A DNA stretch of 64,000 bases from Candidatus Bilophila faecipullorum (GTDB taxonomy: Bacteria; Desulfobacterota; Desulfovibrionia; Desulfovibrionales; Desulfovibrionaceae), in assembly GCA_944326695.1 (NCBI GenBank), contig CALVEZ010000016.1, forward strand, positions 1 through 64,000. The letters are read 5' to 3'. How positions within the stretch are numbered: position 1 is the first letter of the stretch; each line of letters starts with the position of its first letter. Both the position numbers and the translations under genes were made by a program. Below, piece after piece: positions 57,967-64,000 of the stretch. The notes beneath the pieces were generated by a model. It was not told where the DNA came from. It did no database searches and saw only the letters and a list, made by a program, of their open reading frames with translations.

Positions 57967-58509
57967 GGAATATCCTTGGAAGGCGGCGAAGTCGCCTTGC
58001 TTGCCGTTCAAAGGCCCGGGGCCGGGAAGGGCGGCGTCCGCGCGGCTTTGGCGCGCCGCTGCGAGGGGCTTCCTGCGACCGCCTCCTGAGGCGGTATCGT
58101 GTGGCCGCATCAGGAGATTGCAAGGGCGCGGCGTACCGGGGGAGTTTCGCCTATGCCTCCCGGAATGGCAACCTTCTTCCCTGAGAAAGAGCGAGTGCGC
58201 GGCGCAGAACCGGCGAGAGGCATCCGCCGGAACCCTTCGCCGCCCGGCGTCCCGTCCGGCGGAGGGAGCGCTTTGCCGATGTTCTGGTCAAAAGCGTTTT
58301 TTCCGTGGGCCTTCCAAAGGAGGCCGTTGTGCCGTCGCCCCCTCTTTTTTTGAGGCCCCCGAAAACATCGCCCAAGATGTTTTCTCCGCCGCCTGCGGGT
58401 AGCCCTCTTTCGCGGGGTGCACCGGTCACTTTTTTCGGCGCTTCTTTTTGGAAGAAGCCAGCTTGCCATCCCGGGGATGGAGGGACGCCGCGCCGAGGAG
58501 TCCTTTTGT
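57967..58509. other. Intergenic region between srfA-like and srfB
   Basis: About 540 bases with no supported gene in a tightly packed cluster. It contains a short hairpin AAAACATC/GATGTTTT (58362-58383). Some short motifs (CGTCCCGTCCGG) recur in the other long gap of the cluster near 62195. It may hold an internal promoter for srfB-srfC. Confidence 0.4.
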
Positions 58510-59913
58510 TCAGTCCCGCAGGAAGGTGGCTTTCCACGGCGAATTGTCGGTCTTGTTCCGGCCATAGCACAGGGCGGCGTTGCCCGCGCCGGGGGTGCAG
58601 TCGATGCGCACGCCGTTGAAGCTGCCCCGTGAGGTACGGCTGGAAGCCTCGCCCGCGTCGATGTGCAGCTTGCCGTTCTGCATCTGAGCCTGCGCCGTGC
58701 CGGTGAAGGTGTTGCCCCGGCGGTCGAGGATCGTGATCTGCCCCTTGCCGTTCTTGCCGAAGCAGAAGCGCACCTTGATGGGGTTGCCCCGCGTGTCGGT
58801 CAGCCCGGTACGGCAGTTCCAGCAGCCGTCAAGGAAGTCCATCGACTTGTCGTCCTTGTCGGGGAGCTTCAGCGGATCGCCCTTTTTCGGGCTTTCCTTC
58901 TTGGGTTCCGGTTTTTTCGGCTCGGGCTTGGGCGTTTCCTTGGGCGGTTCCGGCTTCGGTTCTTCCTTGGGGAGGTCGGTCAGGTCGCCGAGGAGATCGC
59001 CGAGGTCCTTGGGAGGTTCCGTAACCTCGGGAGCCTTGGGCACTTCCGCCACAGGCGGGGCAGGCGGGATGCAGGCTTCGGCCCGTGCGCGGGCGGCCTG
59101 CCGCAGGACTTCAATCTCCGCACGCAGGGCGGTGAGTTCGGCGTCCGTGGGGGCGGGATCAAGCGGGGCGGGCGCGGTATCGGCCTCAGCGGGGAGGGGG
59201 GCCTCCTTCACGCATCCGCCGGGCAAGGGGAAGGCCAGCCCCGGGAAGAAGCGGCCAAGCCCCCAGAAGAGGAGGAAGGCCAGCACGAGCCCAAGCAGGA
59301 TCATGAGGAGCTTTTTCCACCACGGTTCACCCGCCCCGGTGATGGGGGCCGGAGGCGGCAGCGGCGCGGCGGGCCTTGGGAGGGCCTTGCCCTCGCGGAT
59401 GATGCGATCCCCTTCGTTTGAAGCGCCTGCGGCGAGAGGAGCCGCGCCGGGGCGCACGAGGCTTTCCGGCGCAGCGGAGGCGGCAAGGGTCATGCCCCAG
59501 CAGGTCAGCACGGGCTGGCCCGCGCCGTCGACATAGACGTTGCCCGGTCCCGGATAGCGCGTCGCCAGATGGAGCATGGCCCCGCAAAGGCAGCGGTTGG
59601 GATCGCTTTCTTCGCCAAGCCTTGCGGCGAGGGCTTCGATGTCTGTTATGAGGCCGCGCAGGTGGGCAAGCGCGTTTTCCTGTGCCTCGGGGGGCAGGTC
59701 GGCGAGGGGCCGGACGGCTTCGGCGGCGTACCAGTCCACGGCGTTGCCCTGCTGATCCATGAGCGGCTCGGCGAGGAGCCGGGCATGGGGCTCCCCAAGG
59801 TGCGCCCGCAACAGGGCCACGAGCTGGGCATGGCAGGCGTAGACCTGCGAGCCTTGGACGGCGAGCGCCCGGTAATCGCCCTTACGGGTTGAGAGAATGA
59901 AATATCCGGCCAT
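58510..59913 (-). CDS. SrfA-like single-pass membrane protein
   Basis: 467 residues. The N-terminal cytoplasmic domain (about 1-150; MAGYFILSTRKGDYRAL, GNVYVDGAGQPVLTCWGM) is related to that of the neighbouring protease. A linker and one transmembrane helix follow (KKLLMILLGLVLAFLLFWGL, about 203-222), then a Lys/Pro-repeat spacer (PKPEPKKPEPKKESPKKG) and a C-terminal beta-rich domain of about 110 residues with six Cys (FLDGCWNCRTGLTDTRGNP, GKGQITILDRRG, RIDCTPGAGNAALCYGR). The C-terminal domain style and position before srfB suggest SrfA, from memory of the family only. Confidence 0.75.
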   Translation of the reverse strand: MAGYFILSTRKGDYRALAVQGSQVYACHAQLVALLRAHLGEPHARLLAEPLMDQQGNAVDWYAAEAVRPLADLPPEAQENALAHLRGLITDIEALAARLGEESDPNRCLCGAMLHLATRYPGPGNVYVDGAGQPVLTCWGMTLAASAAPESLVRPGAAPLAAGASNEGDRIIREGKALPRPAAPLPPPAPITGAGEPWWKKLLMILLGLVLAFLLFWGLGRFFPGLAFPLPGGCVKEAPLPAEADTAPAPLDPAPTDAELTALRAEIEVLRQAARARAEACIPPAPPVAEVPKAPEVTEPPKDLGDLLGDLTDLPKEEPKPEPPKETPKPEPKKPEPKKESPKKGDPLKLPDKDDKSMDFLDGCWNCRTGLTDTRGNPIKVRFCFGKNGKGQITILDRRGNTFTGTAQAQMQNGKLHIDAGEASSRTSRGSFNGVRIDCTPGAGNAALCYGRNKTDNSPWKATFLRD

Positions 59914-60188
59914 GAGGAATGCCCTTTCAGAAGGCTCAAGGTGAACGATGGAGAGGCCCTTTCCCGTGTCTTTGCCCCGCAGGACGGCGGAAGCGTTTTA
60001 TCGAAAGGCGTATCTTGCGCTGTCCCCGGTCTCCTTTCCGGCAAAGACGATTCGGAAGGAGGCAAGGCGGCTGCGGCGGACGTTTCCGGCTTGCCGTTTC
60101 GGTGGAATGGCCCGGGCCTGCCGTTCCCCCTGCGCGCTTGTTTTTCCGGCAGGGGCGTGGCGTCGTGACGGCCTTTCCGGGCTGTTGA

Positions 60189-61922
60189 TCATTGTTCCTC
60201 GGTAAAGGCGATGCCCTTTTCGCGCAGGAAGGCCATGATCGCGTCGCTGCCGAGCGCGGTTTGCGTCTGGCGGTTGGATTCCACGTCGAGGCGGATGAAG
60301 GTGTTGATGCCCACCGCCTGCCCCTTGCCGTTGACGAGCGGGCCGCCGCTGTTGCCCTGCGACACCACCGCCGAGTGGACGATGTTGCGCGGCTCGGTCT
60401 GAAGGATGGCGTTGACCACGCCGTCCGTGTACGTGACCTCCGGCACAGCGGTGAAATCCCCTTGCAGCAGCCGGAGATAGGCCGGGTCCTGCTCGGAAAT
60501 GAGCGCTGGGAAACCCCACGCGCTGACCTTGTCCGTCCGTCCGATGGCCGCGCACAGCGGCAGGGGGAGCACTCCGTCCCCGGCCGCCAGCGCCACGCGG
60601 AGTACGGCGAAGTCATAGCCCGGCGCGTCGCTCACGGCGACTACCTTGCCCCGCCGTGCGCCGCTCATGGCGGTGTTGGTGACGATGGCCATGCCGTCGA
60701 TGGCGTTGGCGACGACGTGGCGGTTGGTCAGGACGTGATCCGCGTTGATGAAGAAGCCCGTCCCCTGCTGCGCGCCGCCGGGCACGGGGGCGAGGATGAG
60801 CACGGTCCCCCGTTCCATGCGCTGCGGGAGGGTCAGGGCCGCAGGGTCGATGCTTGGGGTCGGGGCCGTGGCGTTGGCGTCGGGCAGGGGAGGCAGGCGC
60901 AGACCGGGAAGGCCGTCCGGTGCCGGGGATTGTGGCAGCGTATGTTCCGGCGGGGCGGGCATGGCTTCTTGTCCGTCCGGTGCCGCGGTCGGGGCCTTGT
61001 CCCCGTTGGCGGCGAAAAAGGCCCGCAATTCGCAGGGCGTCAATTCAAGCAGGCCCTGCCAGAAGGCTTTTTCACGCAGGAGCGTGTCCCGTTCCGCCTT
61101 GCGCGCGGCGTCTTGCGGGGATTCCGGCGCGGGTGGGGGCGGCGGAGGCGGCGTTTCCGGGGCCTGCGGCGCGCAGGAGCGCAGCAGCAAGAGGAGGAGC
61201 GCCCCGAGCATGAAGCCTATGAGCAGGGCGGCGAGAAGCCCCCATCGTCCATGCCGGGCAACCCCTGCCGTCGGTACGGCTGTAGCCGCCGTCGCCGCTC
61301 CTGCCGCGCCGATACCTGTTGCGCTCGCGGCTGCTTGGTCCGCGTTTCCGTCTTTGGAGCCTGAACCCGCCGCGTCCGAGAGGGGGGAGGCCGTGAAAGC
61401 CGCGGTTCCGGCGGAGGAAAGGGGCGGCTTGCCGTCCGGGGCGGCGGAGGCGGATGTCTCCCCCCACAGGACGGGAGCCGTGGCTTCATCCGTGCCCGGC
61501 GGCAGCAGGCCCCAGTTGACGAGCACCGGGCGGCCATTGACCACGAACACCGCGTCGGCGGATGGGATGAACAGAGCCTTGCGCAGGAACGCGCCGCCGG
61601 GACTGTCGTCGAGATGCGGGGCGAGGGCTTCACGCGCCCGGCGCAATTCCGTGCGCACCTGTTCCGCCTCGTCCGCGTCCAGACGGGAAAGGGGCGTACC
61701 CACGCCTTCGAGGGGCGTATACCACGAGATGGAGGCGTAGCCGGTGGGGATGGACTGGCCGGTGACGGGTTCCGCCCACAGCGTGCCCCAGCGTTCCAGT
61801 CCGAGGGCCTTCAAGTGGGCCTGCAACGCCGCGTACTGTCCCGGAAGCGCGCCCTGATCCGTGCAGAGGGCGGTCAGGCCGGATGTGTCCGACGCCTGTA
61901 TGAAATGGAGAGGATTGCCCAT
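60189..61922 (-). CDS. Membrane-anchored trypsin-like serine protease sharing the SrfA-type N-domain
   Basis: 577 residues. A cytoplasmic N-terminal domain (about 1-150, with AVFVVNGRPVLVNWGLLPPG) parallels the SrfA-like protein. An Ala-rich linker and a helix (LLAALLIGFMLGALLLLLL, about 232-250) follow, then a Pro-rich spacer and a C-terminal chymotrypsin-fold protease with His in LTNRHVVA (about 402), Asp in GYDFAVLRV (about 437) and Ser in QGNSGGPLVNG (about 525). All three catalytic residues are present, so it should be active in the periplasm. The ATG at MGNPLHF is favoured by AAAGGA spacing over one two codons earlier. Confidence 0.85.
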   Translation of the reverse strand: MGNPLHFIQASDTSGLTALCTDQGALPGQYAALQAHLKALGLERWGTLWAEPVTGQSIPTGYASISWYTPLEGVGTPLSRLDADEAEQVRTELRRAREALAPHLDDSPGGAFLRKALFIPSADAVFVVNGRPVLVNWGLLPPGTDEATAPVLWGETSASAAPDGKPPLSSAGTAAFTASPLSDAAGSGSKDGNADQAAASATGIGAAGAATAATAVPTAGVARHGRWGLLAALLIGFMLGALLLLLLRSCAPQAPETPPPPPPPAPESPQDAARKAERDTLLREKAFWQGLLELTPCELRAFFAANGDKAPTAAPDGQEAMPAPPEHTLPQSPAPDGLPGLRLPPLPDANATAPTPSIDPAALTLPQRMERGTVLILAPVPGGAQQGTGFFINADHVLTNRHVVANAIDGMAIVTNTAMSGARRGKVVAVSDAPGYDFAVLRVALAAGDGVLPLPLCAAIGRTDKVSAWGFPALISEQDPAYLRLLQGDFTAVPEVTYTDGVVNAILQTEPRNIVHSAVVSQGNSGGPLVNGKGQAVGINTFIRLDVESNRQTQTALGSDAIMAFLREKGIAFTEEQ

Positions 61923-62377
61923 ACGCATCCTTTGGTTTCAAAGCGCCCGCGGGGGCGCGTCTTCGGCTTTGCCGCCCCGCACTTGCGGCGGAAGGAGAAA
62001 GGGGGATGGCGTCCGGGGCTCGCCCCCTGCCGCCTCGTCACAGCGGGCGTCTCCGCCAGCCCTCAAAAAGCCGTTTCGCCACGGGAAAGGTTTTCCGCCC
62101 TCCCCATGCCGGGAACAGCCGCCGCGTGAAAGGCGGAGGGGCTTGATCCGGTCGTGGCGTGCCCGCACCGGCCGGAAGCGTTTTGTCGGCGTCCCGTCCG
62201 GGATTCTCCCGAGAGTGACATCGCCCCCGAAGGCTCTCACTTTTTTAAGGGGACGCAACAACGTGCGGCCACCCCCGGCGGGGTCATGAAGCGAAGGCCC
62301 CCTGCCTCTAAGAAGGTTTGAGGGTATGCGCTTCTATGGAAGAATACCGCCTTGTTAGGAAACTGTGGCAAGGGCCG
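61923..62377. other. Intergenic region upstream of the protease gene
   Basis: About 455 bases without a supported gene; GC-rich with no clear promoter. Separates the first two genes of the cluster from the srf genes. Confidence 0.35.
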
Positions 62378-63226
62378 TCAGCCCTGCGCCAGCATGATCT
62401 TGTCCATCTGCAACTGGATTTCGTCAAGATCGGCCTTGACCGCCGTCACCTGCTGCGCGGATTCGCGGTAGGAGCCGACGCCGTTGGAGAGGTTCTGCAA
62501 CTGGTCCGAAGTCTGGCGGGGCGTAACCCGGCGCGTAGGCTTTCCAGCCTTTTTCGAGGGCGCGGCCACGGTCTGCACCGGCGGCACCGGACGGCTGGCC
62601 TTTTTTGCTTCCGTCTGCAACACCTGCCGGTATTCGGCCTCGCGCCTGTCCGCCTCGTCAAGGGTCTGGCCCAGAATGGAGGAGGCTTCGGCAAGGCCAC
62701 TCTTGATTTCCGCATAGCGCGCATCCAGTTCGGCGCGGCTGATGCGTTTGGCCTTGTAATCTTCAAGGGCGGCCCGGAAACGGGCGCTGTAGCAGTTGTA
62801 GGCCACCTGCCCGGCGGCGCTCACGCGGTCGAGGGCCGCCGCGTCGGTCTTGAGATCGCGCGCATAGCTGGCGAGGCGGACACGGCTGTCCTGCTCGTCG
62901 TTGTATTTGGCGATGAGGTAGCCCGCCCCGGCTCCGGCGCCCGCGCCGATGGCGGCCCCGGCAATGGCGCCTTCAGGCTTGTTGGTCTGGCTCGCACCCA
63001 CCAGCGCGCCGACTACGGCTCCGATGGCCGTACTCATGACCATGGTCGTGTTGAATTGCTTCTCGGCCCCGCGCAGGTCCGCGATGGGCTGGTAACAATC
63101 CGAATAATAGTTCACTTTCGTCGTCTGCGGGCCGTATTTGCTGGCGCAGCCCGTGCCCATGAGGGCGCACAGGCAGGCGAGGACAAGCATCGGACCTGCG
63201 CGGCGCGACGTGCGAAACTGTTTCAT
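62378..63226 (-). CDS. Glycine-zipper lipoprotein (possible TagQ-like role)
   Basis: 282 residues. The lipoprotein signal ends in lipobox MGTGC (VLACLCALMGTGCAS, Cys about 27). Residues about 65-105 are a Gly/Ala-rich zipper of two segments (AIGAVVGALVGAS and GAIAGAAIGAGAGAGAGY) that may insert in a membrane. The C-terminal half is helical and charged with coiled-coil character, ending in a Lys/Arg/Pro-rich linker and a final helix. GGAGAGGG precedes the ATG. TagQ of the Tag module is also an outer-membrane lipoprotein, but sequence kinship could not be tested. Confidence 0.82.
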   Translation of the reverse strand: MKQFRTSRRAGPMLVLACLCALMGTGCASKYGPQTTKVNYYSDCYQPIADLRGAEKQFNTTMVMSTAIGAVVGALVGASQTNKPEGAIAGAAIGAGAGAGAGYLIAKYNDEQDSRVRLASYARDLKTDAAALDRVSAAGQVAYNCYSARFRAALEDYKAKRISRAELDARYAEIKSGLAEASSILGQTLDEADRREAEYRQVLQTEAKKASRPVPPVQTVAAPSKKAGKPTRRVTPRQTSDQLQNLSNGVGSYRESAQQVTAVKADLDEIQLQMDKIMLAQG

Positions 63227-63299
63227 ATCCCTCTCCCTGATCGGCATGATCGGTGTGGCGGAGGCCCGTCGGATGGCCGCGCGTCGGTTTGTCCCGGCG

Positions 63300-63551
63300 T
63301 TACTCCGTGGTGCGGTGGCCGAAATAGACGTTTCCCTCGGGCGTCAGATCGATGTCGTTGGTCACGTGGTCCCTGATGCGGCAATACCCGAAGTTCAGCC
63401 ATTCGTCGACGACGTCGTTGAGGACGAAACGGGAAAAGCCCGCGCCCTCCGCCTCCTCAAGAAGCTTGGGGAAGACGCCCGGCGGCAGGGGCCGGGGAGC
63501 GTTGCGCAGAGCCTTGCGGAGCCATGACTCCGCCTGCTGGAGATCGTTCAC
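63300..63551 (-). CDS. Small hypothetical protein at the head of the srf cluster
   Basis: 83 residues from a GTG with AAGGA nine bases upstream. Soluble and charged; an N-terminal helix (NDLQQAESWLRKALRNAP), the segment GFSRFVLNDVVDEWLNFGY and a C-terminal beta hairpin (IDLTPEGNVYFGHRTTE). No family recognised. Its strand and place suggest it belongs to the cluster. The frame stays open upstream of the GTG but without protein-like character. Confidence 0.65.
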   Translation of the reverse strand: MNDLQQAESWLRKALRNAPRPLPPGVFPKLLEEAEGAGFSRFVLNDVVDEWLNFGYCRIRDHVTNDIDLTPEGNVYFGHRTTE

Positions 63552-64000
63552 GGGGGTATCCTTGCGGTTCCGGGGATAGGGGCCGGAAATGTTCCGGCCC
63601 GAGGCACCCCCAGTGTGACGCTTTCCCGCGACTTCTTCAAGCCTTCCGAAGCAGGGGGCAGCGCAGAGGGGAGGGCGTTTTCCTTTCCCTGCCGGGGGCA
63701 CCGGAAGCCCTTTCAGGAAGAAAGTATGGAAAGGAATTTTGGCGGAAACGCGCCAGTCAACGGCACGGGACCGGGAACTTCCCCGCACGCCTCGCTGGGG
63801 TTCTGTGCGGGTACGGGATGAAGCAGACGGTCACAGCCATGATCCACCATGATCAGAATGGCCCTGTGCGGGTGCGGAGTAAAGACGTTCATTCTTCTCC
63901 CCTCCCGGGCCATCCCTGTGCGTCCGTTTGATGAAAACGTCGGCCCGCCTCCTTCCTGCGTCGGTTGGCCCCGACCTTCATAAAGGAGCCGCCGCCCGAG
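63552..64000. other. Right-end region without supported gene
   Basis: About 450 bases up to the window edge. Short frames on both strands lack ribosome-binding sites and recognisable content. It may contain the promoter of the srf cluster, but no hexamer pair stands out. Confidence 0.35.

Overview
The window looks like about 64 kb around the replication origin of a GC-rich anaerobe of the Desulfovibrionales (Desulfovibrio/Bilophila type). This is inferred from gene content and style: dnaA-dnaN-gyrB-gyrA in a row, a short 2x[4Fe-4S] ferredoxin followed by a YkgJ-type cysteine-cluster gene, a TauE/SafE exporter, a two-subunit class 1B dihydroorotate dehydrogenase, and GC-rich third codon positions. 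Species cannot be fixed from sequence alone. No rRNA, tRNA or CRISPR array was seen.

Layout. 0.1-3.4 kb: trmFO, a 27-codon membrane micro-ORF, an RluA-type pseudouridine synthase and ahpC, ending in a perfect hairpin. 3.5-9.1 kb: surface-glycan genes (two GT4 glycosyltransferases, an ABC flippase-type exporter, rfbA). They open with an extremely AT-rich block that runs into the first half of the first glycosyltransferase. 9.5-18.3 kb: housekeeping genes (a Cys-rich hypothetical, TauE exporter, RluC/D-type synthase, argJ, pyrK-pyrD, darP, a BaiN/HI0933 flavoprotein, an HD nucleotidase). 18.3-19.4 kb: a gene-poor region with repeated TGTGCATAA boxes and iterated 19-mers, here proposed as oriC, next to two unannotated small membrane-protein ORFs that resemble each other. 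19.5-31.4 kb: queA, an M23 peptidase, dnaA, dnaN, gyrB, gyrA. 31.5-43.3 kb: an outer-membrane protein, thrC, the ferredoxin operon, rfbB, a small lipoprotein, glmS, a DUF302 protein and a GGDEF protein. 43.3-44.8 kb: a decayed IS5-family transposase, a gene-poor stretch and a (TTC)16 microsatellite.

44.8-63.6 kb: an eleven-gene cluster, all on the minus strand, and the most interesting part of the window. It joins a SrfA/SrfB/SrfC-type module (actin/Hsp70-fold SrfB, dynamin-like GTPase SrfC, SrfA-like membrane protein) to genes laid out like the type VI secretion threonine-phosphorylation sensor module TagQRST: a LolD-like ATPase, an FtsX-type permease, a periplasmic SUMF1/FGE-domain protein and a lipoprotein. 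It also has a secreted vWA protein, a membrane-anchored trypsin-like protease sharing its N-terminal domain with the SrfA-like protein, and another single-pass protein. No T6SS structural gene or Ser/Thr kinase is visible in the window. My inference is a cell-envelope sensing/remodelling machine with its own NTPases.

Two repeat families stand out. One is a long G/C-rich hairpin placed directly after stop codons in the orientation of the upstream gene (after gyrB, the outer-membrane gene, the vWA gene and its upstream neighbour, with a probable remnant after trmFO). The other is a 70-bp palindromic element just 5' of the gyrA and thrC start codons. Two 100-bp copies of the first family are identical and directly flank the vWA gene.
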